NCBI GenBank assembly: GCA_035656095.1
Contig: DASRTE010000092.1
Location: 12,459 to 76,458, forward strand
Direction: 5' to 3'
Length of the DNA stretch: 64,000 nt
From: DASRTE01 sp035656095
GTDB taxonomy: Bacteria; Actinomycetota; Actinomycetes; Jiangellales; Jiangellaceae
The translations under genes were made by a program, and so were the position numbers. The notes under the pieces were generated by a model that worked only from the letters and a program-made list of their open reading frames with translations, was not told the DNA's origin and ran no database searches. Below, piece by piece: positions 45,701 through 54,290 of this stretch (its first letter is position 1; every line of letters starts with the position of its first letter).

Positions 45701-47674
45701 CTAGACGCGCAGGCCATGCGCCGAGCGGATCACCTCGACGATGCGCGCCATGATCGCGGTGAGCCCGAAGTCCTTCGGCGTGAACACATCGGCGACGCCG
45801 AGCCGCCGCAGGGCCTCCGCATCCGCACCGGGGATGATGCCGCCGACCACGACCGGGACCTGGGCGGCACCTGCGTCGCGAAGGCCGGCCAGGACCTCCG
45901 GCACCAACTCCATGTGCGAGCCCGACAGCACCGACAGTCCGACGCAGTGCACGTCCTCGGCGACCGCGGCGGCCACGATCTCGGCGGGTGTCAGGCGGAT
46001 GCCCTGGTAGATGACCTCGAAACCGCAGTCACGTGCCCGTACGGCGATCTGTTCCGCTCCGTTGGAGTGGCCGTCCAGGCCCGGCTTGCCGATCAGTAGT
46101 CGAAGCCGGCCGCCGAGCTCGTCTCCGGTCGCCCGCACCGCCGCGCGCACCCGCGTGATCTCCTCGCCCGATGCGACCGGCGCCGAGGCGCTCAGGCCGG
46201 TCGGTGCCCTGTATTCGCCGAACACCCCCCGCAGAGCGCCCGCCCACTCCCCGGTCGTGACGCCGGCGCGTGCGCAGGCCAGCGAGGCGGGTACGAGGTT
46301 GACGTCGTCCACGGCGTCCGCCCGCAGCCGCCCGAGCGCATCGGCCACGATCCGCTCGTCCCGGCCGGCTCGCCACGCCCGGATGGCCTCGGACGTGGTC
46401 TGCGCGGCCGCCGGGTCGACCGTCTGGACGGACGCGGCGAGGTCGGAGGTGAGCGGGGACGGCTCGGTCTCGGTGAAGCGGTTGACACCCACCACCGTGT
46501 CCTGGCCAGTCTCGATCCGCCGTCGTCGCTCGGCATGCGCGGCGACGAGTTGCTGCTTCATATAGCCGCTCTCCACTGCCGCGACGGCGCCGCCCATCTG
46601 CTCGATCCGGTCCATTTCGGCCCGTGCGGCCTCGACGATGTCGGCGACCTTCTCCTCGACGACCGGCGAGGCGTCGAACAGGTCGTCGTATTCGAGCAGG
46701 TCGGTCTCGAACGCCAGTATCTGCTGGAGCCGGAGGCTCCACTGCTGGTCCCACGGTCGAGGCAGTCCCAGTGCCTCGTTCCACGCGGGCAGCTGGACGG
46801 CGCGTGCCCTCGCCCGCTTCGACAGCGTCACCGCGAGCATCTCGATCAGTATCCGCGCGACGTTGTTCTCCGGTTGTGCCTCGGTCAGACCCAGCGAGTT
46901 GACCTGGACGCCGTATCGGAACCGTCGCAGCGTCTCGTCGGTGATCCCGTACCGCTCGGCGAGCATGGCCTCCCACAGCTGGGCGAAGGCTCGCAACTTG
47001 CACATCTCCTCGACGAAGCGGACACCGGCGTTGACGAAGAACGAGATTCGGCCGACGACGTCGGGGAAGCGTTCGACGTCCATGCGACCCGAGTCACGGA
47101 CGGCGTCGAGCACCGCCACGGCGGTGGACATGGCGTACGCCACTTCCTGCACCGGCGTCGCGCCGGCCTCCTGCAGGTGGTAGCTGCAGACGTTGATCGG
47201 ATTCCAGCGTGGAACGTGCTCGACGGTGTAGACGATCAGGTCCGTGGTCAGCCGAAGCGATGCCGCGGGCGGGAACACGTAGGTTCCACGCGACAGGTAC
47301 TCCTTGACGATGTCGTTCTGGGTCGTTCCGGCGAGCTTCGCCGCATCGGCGCCCTGCTCCTCCGCGACGACCTGGTAGAGCGCGAACAGCCAGGTCGCCG
47401 TCGCGTTGATGGTCATGCTGGTGTTGCTCCGCTCGAGCGGGATGCCGTCGAACAGCGCACGCATGTCACCCAGGTGGGCCACCGGCACGCCGACCCTGCC
47501 CACCTCGCCCCGGGCGAGCTCATGGTCGGGGTCGTAGCCGGTCTGCGTGGGCAGGTCGAAGGCCACCGACAGCCCGGTCTGGCCCTTGGCCAGGTTGCGC
47601 CGGAACAGGGCGTTGCTCTCGGCTGCGGACGTATGTCCCGCATAGGTCCGCATGAGCCAGGATCGCTCGCGCAT
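45701..47674 (-). CDS. meaA: Ethylmalonyl-CoA mutase / MeaA-like B12-dependent mutase
   Basis: 657 residues, one chain with both parts: an N-terminal mutase TIM barrel (AFDLPTQTGYDPDH, TSMTINATA, NPINVCSYHLQEAG) and a C-terminal B12 domain. The base-off B12 motif appears as GKPGLDGHSNGAEQIA, with the His ligand; the GLDGHSNG form and single-gene arrangement match MeaA/ethylmalonyl-CoA mutase rather than methylmalonyl-CoA mutase. It isomerises ethylmalonyl-CoA to methylsuccinyl-CoA in acetate assimilation or supplies extender units. GAGGAGG just before the ATG at 47674 fixes the start. Crotonyl-CoA carboxylase/reductase is not in the window; a hydroxyacyl-CoA dehydrogenase lies 2 kb away. Confidence 0.8.
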   Translation of the reverse strand: MRERSWLMRTYAGHTSAAESNALFRRNLAKGQTGLSVAFDLPTQTGYDPDHELARGEVGRVGVPVAHLGDMRALFDGIPLERSNTSMTINATATWLFALYQVVAEEQGADAAKLAGTTQNDIVKEYLSRGTYVFPPAASLRLTTDLIVYTVEHVPRWNPINVCSYHLQEAGATPVQEVAYAMSTAVAVLDAVRDSGRMDVERFPDVVGRISFFVNAGVRFVEEMCKLRAFAQLWEAMLAERYGITDETLRRFRYGVQVNSLGLTEAQPENNVARILIEMLAVTLSKRARARAVQLPAWNEALGLPRPWDQQWSLRLQQILAFETDLLEYDDLFDASPVVEEKVADIVEAARAEMDRIEQMGGAVAAVESGYMKQQLVAAHAERRRRIETGQDTVVGVNRFTETEPSPLTSDLAASVQTVDPAAAQTTSEAIRAWRAGRDERIVADALGRLRADAVDDVNLVPASLACARAGVTTGEWAGALRGVFGEYRAPTGLSASAPVASGEEITRVRAAVRATGDELGGRLRLLIGKPGLDGHSNGAEQIAVRARDCGFEVIYQGIRLTPAEIVAAAVAEDVHCVGLSVLSGSHMELVPEVLAGLRDAGAAQVPVVVGGIIPGADAEALRRLGVADVFTPKDFGLTAIMARIVEVIRSAHGLRV

Positions 47675-47753
47675 GCGGCCTCCTCGGACGGCTCCCCGGA
47701 CTGTACTCGCCGGTAACACGTCCTGGACACGCGATGTGAACCGGCTCACGAGG

Positions 47754-47770
47754 GAGATGTGTCACATCTC
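47754..47770. terminator. Short perfect hairpin over the anti-sigma stop codon
   Basis: GAGATGTG, a single T, then CACATCTC. The anti-sigma gene's stop codon (47762-47764) lies inside it. It may end the sigma/anti-sigma message before meaA. The stem is only 8 bp and the 1-base loop would open when folded, so function is uncertain. Confidence 0.3.
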
Positions 47771-48406
47771 GACCGCCGGGAAGGACACCAACTCGTCGCC
47801 GTCGGCGGTCGTCACCGCGAGTTCGTCGATCCGGTCGAGGGTGACGGTCGTGGCCGTCGGCACGTCGACGTCCTCGCCGTAATGGACCTGCCAGCTGGCT
47901 GCAATCTCCGTGCGGCCGTCGCGGTCCCGGACGACCAGGCTGCACCACTCGCCGCCGGGCACACCGTCGAGACGGAGCCGGATTCCCGTGCCGGTGGCGT
48001 TCGGGGTGAGCCACGCCGTCGCCGTGATCCCGTCGGCGGTCTCCGCCGCGACGGCGACCGTTCGAACCGTGGGCTCCTGGGTGGGGCCACCGGCGCCGAC
48101 CATCCCGCCCGCGACCCCCACGGCGGCGACCAGTGCCGCGGCCGCCATCATGACACCGACGCGACGGCGACGCCGGGCCGTTGCCTGTGCCGCCAGCAGG
48201 CGCTCGGGTAGGCGAGGGGAAGGTTCGGGCGGTGCGAGGTCGTCGACATGGAGTCGGCCCAGCAGGACCGACACCGGCCGAAGCTCGTCGGCGGTCGTCC
48301 GGCACGCGGCGCACACCGCCAGGTGCGCTTCCACCGCTGCGCGTTCGCGGGCATCGACGGCGCCCAGCAGATAGGTGCCGAGCGACTCGGTCGTCCGGCA
48401 GGTCAT
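47762..48406 (-). CDS. Zinc-finger-type anti-sigma factor
   Basis: 214 residues. The N-terminal cytoplasmic domain has the ZAS motif AHLAVCAACR (His-x3-Cys-x2-Cys), a membrane helix lies near 84-107, and an outer domain of about 105 residues follows, resembling RskA C-terminal domains. It should hold the adjacent ECF sigma factor at the membrane and release it by proteolysis. Its ATG overlaps the sigma stop by one base (TGATG), the usual coupling for such pairs. Confidence 0.85.
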   Translation of the reverse strand: MTCRTTESLGTYLLGAVDARERAAVEAHLAVCAACRTTADELRPVSVLLGRLHVDDLAPPEPSPRLPERLLAAQATARRRRRVGVMMAAAALVAAVGVAGGMVGAGGPTQEPTVRTVAVAAETADGITATAWLTPNATGTGIRLRLDGVPGGEWCSLVVRDRDGRTEIAASWQVHYGEDVDVPTATTVTLDRIDELAVTTADGDELVSFPAVEM

Positions 48407-48921
48407 CAGGGCTGCACCCCGCTCTCCTCGAACACGAGTCGAAGTGCGCGCAGCGCGTAGAAGCTCCGCGACTTCACCGTTCCCTCGGGTATGCCGAGCG
48501 CTGCCGCCGTGCCCGCGATCGACTGGCCACCGAAGAACAGGTGCACGAGAACCTCACGGTGTGCAGGGGTGAGCTTCCCCAATGCGTCCGCGACCTGCCA
48601 CGACAGCATCGCCCGGTCCAACTCGTCGTCGGCCACCAGGGCGTCGCCCGCAGGCAGCGGCACCTCGGGCGCACGCGCCCGGCGCGCCCGGTGTCGCGAG
48701 ATCACCAGGTTGCGAGCCACGGTGAACAGCCACGGGCGCGTCCGATCCCCCGTCAACGCGTCCGGGTGCCGCCACGCGCGCAGCAGGGTCTCCTGCACGA
48801 TGTCCTCGGCATGCTGGCGATCGCCGTCGACGAGCCGCCGGACGAAGCCGTACAGGGCGGCCGCGTGCTGGTCGTACAGCGTCCGCAACAGGTCGTCGTC
48901 GGCGACGTGACGGGTTCGCAC
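48406..48921 (-). CDS. ECF-family RNA polymerase sigma factor
   Basis: 171 residues. Region 2 is seen as LYDQHAAALYGFVRRLVDGD and AEDIVQETLLRAW, region 4 as GKLTPAHREVLVHLFFGGQS and IPEGTVKSRSFYALRAL. It resembles the SigL/SigK group paired with RskA-like anti-sigma factors. It is followed by its anti-sigma factor and divergent from a lipoprotein gene that may be a target. Confidence 0.9.
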   Translation of the reverse strand: MRTRHVADDDLLRTLYDQHAAALYGFVRRLVDGDRQHAEDIVQETLLRAWRHPDALTGDRTRPWLFTVARNLVISRHRARRARAPEVPLPAGDALVADDELDRAMLSWQVADALGKLTPAHREVLVHLFFGGQSIAGTAAALGIPEGTVKSRSFYALRALRLVFEESGVQP

Positions 48922-48981
48922 ACACTGTCCAACGCCCGGTGCCCTCGCGGGGGTTCAGCGGAGATGTGTCCCGGCTGACAT

Positions 48982-49006
48982 GAACCGGTGCGTGCCCGCC
49001 CGCGTA
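48982..49006 (+). promoter_or_regulatory. Possible ECF-type promoter for the lipoprotein gene
   Basis: GAAC at 48982-48985 and CGTA at 49003-49006 are 17 bases apart, near the GGAAC/CGT pattern of ECF promoters. The lipoprotein ATG follows 26 bases later. The match is loose; it is listed because the sigma gene is divergent and adjacent. Confidence 0.3.
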
Positions 49007-49032
49007 CCACCGTTCGGGAAGGTGATGCGTCG

Positions 49033-49542
49033 ATGACCGGACGACTCGCGGCGACATTCGTCGCGATCACGATGCTTTTCGCCGGCTGCGGAGGCGGCGA
49101 CGACGAGACCAGCACGGCAACGGGTGGTGCGAGCGACGCGACGGTGTCGGTGGGCGAGGACGCCACGATCGGTGCCATCCTCGTCGACTCGTCGGGCCGT
49201 GCGCTCTACACCGCGGAGCAGGAGGCCGACGGCACCATCGTGTGCGAGGCGGGCTGCCTGGAACTGTGGCTGCCGCTCACGGTGAGCGAGGGCGACACCC
49301 CGACCGCTGCGGAGGGCGTCGACGGTGAGCTCGCGACCGTCGACCGCGACGACGGCACCACGCAGGTGACCCTCGAGGGCGTGCCGCTCTACACGTTCAG
49401 CCTCGACCGGTCGCCCGGCGACGTGACCGGCAACGACGTCACCGACGACTTCGACGGGGTCACGTTCACCTGGCACGTCGCCACGCCGTCCGGTGAGCCG
49501 GCGAGCCCGAGCGATCCCGGTACCGGCGGCTACGGCTATTGA
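49033..49542 (+). CDS. Secreted lipoprotein with two COG4315-type repeats
   Basis: 169 residues. The signal peptide ends in the lipobox LFAGC (Cys19), so it should be lipid-anchored outside the membrane. A Thr/Asp/Gly linker follows, then two repeats of the Lipoprotein_15 kind: VDSSGRALYTAEQEADG with paired Cys (VCEAGCLELW) and GVPLYTFSLDRSPGDVTG. Such lipoproteins are often found beside ECF sigma/anti-sigma pairs. The ATG at 49033 is preferred to one 15 codons upstream because the signal peptide begins there. Confidence 0.75.
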   Translation: MTGRLAATFVAITMLFAGCGGGDDETSTATGGASDATVSVGEDATIGAILVDSSGRALYTAEQEADGTIVCEAGCLELWLPLTVSEGDTPTAAEGVDGELATVDRDDGTTQVTLEGVPLYTFSLDRSPGDVTGNDVTDDFDGVTFTWHVATPSGEPASPSDPGTGGYGY

Positions 49543-49573
49543 TGCGTCGTGGGCGCGGCGTCGGTTGTCACGC

Positions 49574-50422
49574 TCAGTAGGAGTAGAAGCCGCGGCCGGT
49601 CTTGCGGCCGAGGTCACCTGCCGCCACCATCCGGCTCAGCGTCTCGGGCGGGAAGAACTTCGGATCCCCGGTCTCGGCGTAGATGGTCGACGTCGCATGC
49701 CGAAAGATGTCGACGCCGGTCAGGTCGGTGGTCGCCAACGGTCCCATGGCGTGACCGAAGCCGAGCCGGCAGGCGGTGTCGATGTCCTCGGCGGAGGCCA
49801 CACCCGACTCGTACAGCCGGACCGCCTCGACGACGAGGGCGCTGATCAGACGGGTGGTGACGAAGCCGGCAACGTCGCGGTTGACCACGACGCAGGTCTT
49901 GCCGACCGACTCGGCGAACGAACGGGCTGCGGCCAGCGTGTCGTCGGACGTGCGCAGGCCTCTCACCAGCTCGCACAGCACCATCAGCGGCACAGGGGAG
50001 AAGAAGTGCGTCCCGACCACCGCCTCCGGGCGGCCGGTTGCCGACGCGATCGTCGTGATCGGAATTGCGCTCGTGTTCGTCGCGAGCACGGCCCGGTCGT
50101 GGCAGATCCGGTCCAGGTTGCGGAAGATCTCCCGCTTGACCTCGACCTGCTCGAAGGCGGCCTCGACCACGACGTCGGCTTCTGCGACCGCGTCGATGTC
50201 CGTCGTCGTCGTGATGCGGTTCAACGCGGCCGCACGGTCCTCAGCCGACATCCGGCCCTTGTCGGCGAATCGAGCGGTGCTCTGCTCGATTCCCTCCCGG
50301 CCGCGCCGGAGCGCCTCGTCCGTGACGTCGTGCAGGACGACCTGCCAACCGGACTGGGCCGCGACCTGCCCGATGCCCGAACCCATCAGACCGGCACCGA
50401 TCACGGCGACTCGCTGCGTCAT
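49574..50422 (-). CDS. 3-hydroxybutyryl-CoA / 3-hydroxyacyl-CoA dehydrogenase
   Basis: 282 residues. The NAD loop is VAVIGAGLMGSGIGQVAAQSG and the catalytic His-Glu region is VVGTHFFSPVPLM; the C-terminal helical domain contains DVAGFVTTRL and GRKTGRGFYSY. It oxidises or forms (S)-3-hydroxybutyryl-CoA; stand-alone size fits PaaH/FadB2/Hbd. With meaA nearby it could serve the ethylmalonyl-CoA pathway or beta-oxidation. GGAGGA before the ATG at 50422 decides the start over a longer frame. Confidence 0.88.
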   Translation of the reverse strand: MTQRVAVIGAGLMGSGIGQVAAQSGWQVVLHDVTDEALRRGREGIEQSTARFADKGRMSAEDRAAALNRITTTTDIDAVAEADVVVEAAFEQVEVKREIFRNLDRICHDRAVLATNTSAIPITTIASATGRPEAVVGTHFFSPVPLMVLCELVRGLRTSDDTLAAARSFAESVGKTCVVVNRDVAGFVTTRLISALVVEAVRLYESGVASAEDIDTACRLGFGHAMGPLATTDLTGVDIFRHATSTIYAETGDPKFFPPETLSRMVAAGDLGRKTGRGFYSY

Positions 50423-50489
50423 CGACTCGTCCTCCACCTTGTCTCGAACTCGGGTGTGACGCGCTGCGGGGAGGGGCACACTGGACAAC

Positions 50490-50810
50490 GTGCCCGGTAC
50501 CGGGAGCGCGACCTACGTGCTGGGACCGCTGTGGGTGGCGGCCCTCCTCGGCGCGCTACTGCTCGTCGTCCGGTGGGCGGTCGGGCGTGGACAGTCCGTC
50601 GTCCGCCCGCCGCGGCCACAGTACGGCCTCCTGCAGCCCATCGCCGCCGCCCTGGCCGTCGTGGACCTCGAGCCGGTCATGCGCGCGCTGCGCGCGGCGG
50701 GGATCCGCTGCACCGTCAGCGACGCCGGGGACCGTCACGAGATCCTCGTGTGGCCGGAGGATGCGGATCGTGCCCGGAACCTCGTCCGCAGGGTCACCGG
50801 GAGCAGCTGA
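50490..50810 (+). CDS. Small membrane protein with DUF2007-like domain
   Basis: 106 residues. One N-terminal membrane helix (about 9-30) is followed by a soluble part VVDLEPVMRALRAAGIRCTV and HEILVWPEDADRARNLV, similar in style to DUF2007 (putative signal-transducing) domains. GTG start at 50490. Its last 255 bases lie over the 3' end of the PAP2 gene on the other strand. Both frames look codon-biased, so I keep both with moderate confidence. Confidence 0.55.
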   Translation: MPGTGSATYVLGPLWVAALLGALLLVVRWAVGRGQSVVRPPRPQYGLLQPIAAALAVVDLEPVMRALRAAGIRCTVSDAGDRHEILVWPEDADRARNLVRRVTGSS

Positions 50811-51770
50811 CCGCCAGGCCGTCCACGCCAGCGTCACCAGCAGCACCAGCCCGACGTAGACCCAGCCGAGCAGGACGTCGACGACATAGTGCTCACCGCC
50901 GTACACCAGGGTGAGACCCATTGCTGCCGGGTACACCGCGATCAGCACGCGCAGGGCGGGGTTGCGCACGTGCATCCACAGCGTGATGCTCACCAGCAGG
51001 GCGAACGCCGTGTGCAGCGACGGCAGCGCAGCCACCAGGTTGGAACCCGCCTGCGCCTGGTCCAGCCAGGCGCCGGCGCTGCGCAGTCCGAGTACGGCCC
51101 AGCCGTTGGTGATCACCCGGTCGATCTGCTCGGGGACGAAGTCGTACCTCGATGCGTACCACGGCGGTGCCGCCGGGACCAGGATGTAGGTGGCCAGTCC
51201 GGCGTAGGACAGCAGCACCACCCACCGGACGTAGCGCAGCCAGGCTGGTCGCGACCGGACGTAGAGGACCGCGGCCAGAGCCCAAGGCAGCACGAAATGC
51301 GAGGTATAGACCAGGGATGCGATGGCGTCCCACCACTGCGGGTCGGCAGGGCTGGAGTATCGCTCCTGCAGCCACGCGCTGGGCAGGATGCCGGCGGACA
51401 TCGACCGTTCCAAGTCGGCCAGCTCCGTGACCCGGACCGTCATGCCCAGCGAGTCGGCGATGCCGCGGGTGTGGTCGTAGAGAATCAGGGCCGCGAGAAG
51501 TGGCAACCAGTCCAGCACCGCGCGGGCGTGGTCGCGCAGCGGCCGGCCCAGCCGCGCCGCCACGATGCCGATGACGATCCAGCCGGTCTGGCCGATGCGA
51601 TCCGTGGGAACCCCGACGGTGACGATGTAGACGACGAGTACCGTCAGGTAGGCCACGAGGCCGATCCGGGAAAGCGGCCAGGTCCACGGCCGCAGCGCTG
51701 CCGGAACCCTCGCCGCTGAGGTGGTCGCCTCGTCGTCGTCGACGTCACGGACATCGCTGCTCAGGCCCAT
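50556..51770 (-). CDS. PAP2-superfamily membrane phosphatase or inositol-phosphoceramide-synthase-like protein
   Basis: 404 residues with about six membrane helices. The PAP2 catalytic motifs PSLHTAF (in ALPSLHTAFALL) and GGEHYVVDVLLGW (His and Asp) are present; the first motif is weak, as in the inositol-phosphorylceramide-synthase-like subgroup. It probably acts on lipid phosphates at the outer membrane face. The last 85 codons after the final helix lie antisense to the 106-aa gene and are low in conserved features, so the tail may be an accident of a late stop codon. ATG at 51770 after GGGGGG. Confidence 0.75.
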   Translation of the reverse strand: MGLSSDVRDVDDDEATTSAARVPAALRPWTWPLSRIGLVAYLTVLVVYIVTVGVPTDRIGQTGWIVIGIVAARLGRPLRDHARAVLDWLPLLAALILYDHTRGIADSLGMTVRVTELADLERSMSAGILPSAWLQERYSSPADPQWWDAIASLVYTSHFVLPWALAAVLYVRSRPAWLRYVRWVVLLSYAGLATYILVPAAPPWYASRYDFVPEQIDRVITNGWAVLGLRSAGAWLDQAQAGSNLVAALPSLHTAFALLVSITLWMHVRNPALRVLIAVYPAAMGLTLVYGGEHYVVDVLLGWVYVGLVLLVTLAWTAWRSAAPGDPADEVPGTIRILRPHEDLVTVPGVADGAADPRRAQRAHDRLEVHDGQGGGDGLQEAVLWPRRADDGLSTPDRPPDDEQ

Positions 51771-51819
51771 GGTCGAACCCGACCCCCCCTGGTTGCCCGC
51801 CCGGTGGTGCCCTCGGTCA

Positions 51820-53094
51820 TCACGCCTCGAAGTGGTCGGGATCGGGCTCGCGGACGACGTCGGCACCCAGCGAGGTGAGCAGGCCGACGAAGTCCGGGTA
51901 ACCGCGGTCGATGTGATGCACAGCAGACACCAGTGTCTCACCCTCGGCCACCAGGCCGGCCAGAACGAGTCCTGCACCGGCCCGGATGTCCGACGCCACC
52001 ACCGGCGCCGCCGACAGGCGCTCCCGACCGCGCACCACGGCGTGGTGTCCGTCAGTGCGGACGTCGGCGCCGAGACGGGCGAGCTCGTTGACGAACATGA
52101 ACCGGGCCTCGTAGACGTTCTCGGTCACCATAGCCGTGCCCTCGGCGACCGCATTGAGCGCAAGCACCATCGGCTGCAGATCCGTGGGGAAGCCCGGGTA
52201 AGGAAGGGTCACGACGTCGAACGCGCGCGGCCGACCCGACATCGCCACCCGCAGGCCCTGATCGACGAGGTCGATCGTGGCACCCGCGGATGAGAGCTTG
52301 TCGAGCACGATCTCGAGGTGGTCCGCCCGGCCACCGACGATCGTGATGTCGCCTCGGGTCATGACCGCCGCCGCAGCCCACGTGCCGGTGACGATCCGGT
52401 CCGGCACCACCGTGTGCTCGGTGGGATGGAGACGCTCGACCCCCTCGACCCGCAAGGTGGACGTCCCGATGCCGTCGATCTTGGCGCCCATGTCGACCAG
52501 CATGCGGCAGATGTCGACGATCTCGGGCTCCCGGGCGACGTTGTCGATGACAGACTCACCCGCGGCCAGGGTGGCCGCCGTGACCAGGTTCTCGGTGGCG
52601 CCCACGCTGGGGAAGTCGAGCCACACACTGGCTCCACGCAGACCCCGGGGCGCACGGGCCAGCACAAACCCGTGTTCGACCCGGACCGTGGCGCCGAGCT
52701 TCTCCAGCCCGGCGAGGTGCATGTTCAATCCGCGCGAGCCGATCGCATCACCGCCGGGCAGCGCCACGTCGGCGGCCCCGCACCGCGCGATCAGTGGGCC
52801 CAGCACGGCGATCGAGGCGCGCAACCTGCGGACCAGGTGGTAGGGCGCGGCGTGGCTGACATGGCCCGGGACGTCGATGGTGACGGTGTCGCCGTCGCGC
52901 TGCACGTCGACGCCGAGGCGGCGGAGCAGTTCGGCCATGTAGTCGACATCGGTGATCGTCGGGACGCCTCGCAGTGCCGTGCGGCCCTCGGTCAGCAAGG
53001 CCGCCGCCATCAGCTTGAGGGCGCTGTTCTTCGCACCCTCGACCCGCACCTCGCCGTGCAGCGACGACCCGCCGGTCACTCGGAATCTCTCCAC
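51820..53094 (-). CDS. murA: UDP-N-acetylglucosamine 1-carboxyvinyltransferase, Asp-type (fosfomycin-insensitive form)
   Basis: 424 residues. First step of peptidoglycan precursor synthesis, adding enolpyruvate from PEP to UDP-GlcNAc. Seen: EGAKNSALKLMAAALL at the N terminus, ALPGGDAIGSRGLNMHLAGL and ATENLVTAATLA. The loop residue that is Cys115 in E. coli MurA is Asp116 here, as in mycobacterial MurA; that change is known to keep activity and prevent fosfomycin alkylation. GGGAGGA precedes the GTG at 53094. It follows the DUF2550 gene and ATP synthase operon, the normal actinomycete order. Confidence 0.95.
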   Translation of the reverse strand: MERFRVTGGSSLHGEVRVEGAKNSALKLMAAALLTEGRTALRGVPTITDVDYMAELLRRLGVDVQRDGDTVTIDVPGHVSHAAPYHLVRRLRASIAVLGPLIARCGAADVALPGGDAIGSRGLNMHLAGLEKLGATVRVEHGFVLARAPRGLRGASVWLDFPSVGATENLVTAATLAAGESVIDNVAREPEIVDICRMLVDMGAKIDGIGTSTLRVEGVERLHPTEHTVVPDRIVTGTWAAAAVMTRGDITIVGGRADHLEIVLDKLSSAGATIDLVDQGLRVAMSGRPRAFDVVTLPYPGFPTDLQPMVLALNAVAEGTAMVTENVYEARFMFVNELARLGADVRTDGHHAVVRGRERLSAAPVVASDIRAGAGLVLAGLVAEGETLVSAVHHIDRGYPDFVGLLTSLGADVVREPDPDHFEA

Positions 53095-53172
53095 CGACGA
53101 AATCCTCCCAGCTCACGTTGCCACCCCAGCCGCTCGGCGTCGACCGGTTGAAGCACCGTACGTCGTAGACGG

Positions 53173-53610
53173 CTAGGCGACGAGGTGCTGGCCCGGTGGT
53201 CCGGCCTCCAGCCACGCGACGAAGGCCATCGATGCGGCCTCGGTCATGGACAGGTCGAGCCGGCGATGCCCGGCCTCACAGGTGAAGACGAGGTGACCGG
53301 CCGGCAGGTCGTAGGTCTCCTCGGGATCGGGGCTGCGGCGCTCGAGGACGATCACGTCGGGGCGGCGCAACGACCGCTTGGGTCGGCTGCCGTAACTGAA
53401 GGTGCGAAACCACTCGAGATCGTCACCGCGGTAGCGCCCCACTCCGAAGACCCACCCCCCACCCCAGCCGTTGCCATCGACCCGCAGGCACAGGTCGAAG
53501 CCGCCCTCGCGCTGGAGGACGCTGCGGCGCAGGAACAGCCCGCCCAAGGCGGCGACGATGAGCAGAGCGAGGGCGGCGACGACGACGGCAACCCACTCGA
53601 GCAGCGTCAT
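53173..53610 (-). CDS. DUF2550 single-pass membrane protein
   Basis: 145 residues. One N-terminal membrane helix (about 5-28) is followed by a soluble domain with LRVDGNGWGGGWVFGVGRYR and EWFRTFSYGSRPKRSL. DUF2550 proteins lie between atpC and murA in many actinomycetes (as Rv1312 does); the role is unknown. It starts 27 bases after the atpC stop on the same strand and ends 78 bases before murA. Confidence 0.85.
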   Translation of the reverse strand: MTLLEWVAVVVAALALLIVAALGGLFLRRSVLQREGGFDLCLRVDGNGWGGGWVFGVGRYRGDDLEWFRTFSYGSRPKRSLRRPDVIVLERRSPDPEETYDLPAGHLVFTCEAGHRRLDLSMTEAASMAFVAWLEAGPPGQHLVA

Positions 53611-53637
53611 CGACCACGTCCCTCCGCGCCGGCCCGG

Positions 53638-54003
53638 TCAGCGAGCCCCTGAGGCGCGTAACCGTGTCTCGGCCCGGCGCGTGGCCTCGGTGTCGTCGCC
53701 GGCCGCCTCGAGCGAAGCCTCGGCACGTCTGACGTCGATCTCGTCGGCCAGCTCCGCGACCTCGGCCAGGATCGTGACGACATCGTCGGCGATCGAGAGG
53801 AACCCGCCGTGGACGGCCGCGCTCACGACCTGGTCGTCCGGCGTGCGGATCGTCACCGGTCCGGTCACGAGCAGGCCGAGCAGCGGTTGGTGGCCGGGCA
53901 TGATCCCGATGTCGCCCTCGGTCGTGCGCGTGATCACGATGGTGGCCGCACCCGACCACACCTTCCGGTCGGCCGCCACCAACTCGACGTGCAGCTCTGC
54001 CAC
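53638..54003 (-). CDS. atpC: ATP synthase epsilon subunit
   Basis: 121 residues. The beta-sandwich domain is clear (LHVELVAADRKVWSGAA, GDIGIMPGHQPLLGLL, VHGGFLSIADDVVTILAE), with a short helical C-terminal part as in actinobacterial epsilon. GTG at 54003 with GGGAGAACTG upstream. It is 287 bases from atpD rather than abutting it, with a hairpin in between. Confidence 0.92.
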   Translation of the reverse strand: MAELHVELVAADRKVWSGAATIVITRTTEGDIGIMPGHQPLLGLLVTGPVTIRTPDDQVVSAAVHGGFLSIADDVVTILAEVAELADEIDVRRAEASLEAAGDDTEATRRAETRLRASGAR

Positions 54004-54251
54004 CAGTTCTCCCTCGAATGCACGTGCACATGCGCGCCACGACGCACGGCAGAGAATACCGGGCGGCCTCGGCACAGGAGCGCCCGACCCACAACCACCA
54101 CGATGAGAGCCGGCGCGGCAGGACAGCGAGGGAACCGCGCGCACCTGGGGACAAGCAGGAGGGTCGGCGGGAAAGGCTCGCGAAGGCTGGATAACGAAGC
54201 CTGGGAACACGCGATCCGCGAGGTCTGCAAGCAACAGCTTGGACTGGCCTT

Positions 54252-54267
54252 CGGGAGGCTTCTCCCG
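54252..54267. terminator. Hairpin in the 287-bp atpD-atpC spacer
   Basis: CGGGAG-GCTT-CTCCCG is a 6-bp stem with a 4-base loop, 24 bases past the atpD stop. It could cause partial termination or RNA processing between atpD and atpC. No gene is seen in 54004-54290. Confidence 0.4.
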
Positions 54268-54290
54268 CCGACCCGACAAGGGAGGCCGAG

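Noticed and set aside
47735..47745. ECF-type -35 sequence (TGAACCGG) upstream of meaA
   Set aside because: It points toward the 3' end of the anti-sigma gene, not toward a start codon.
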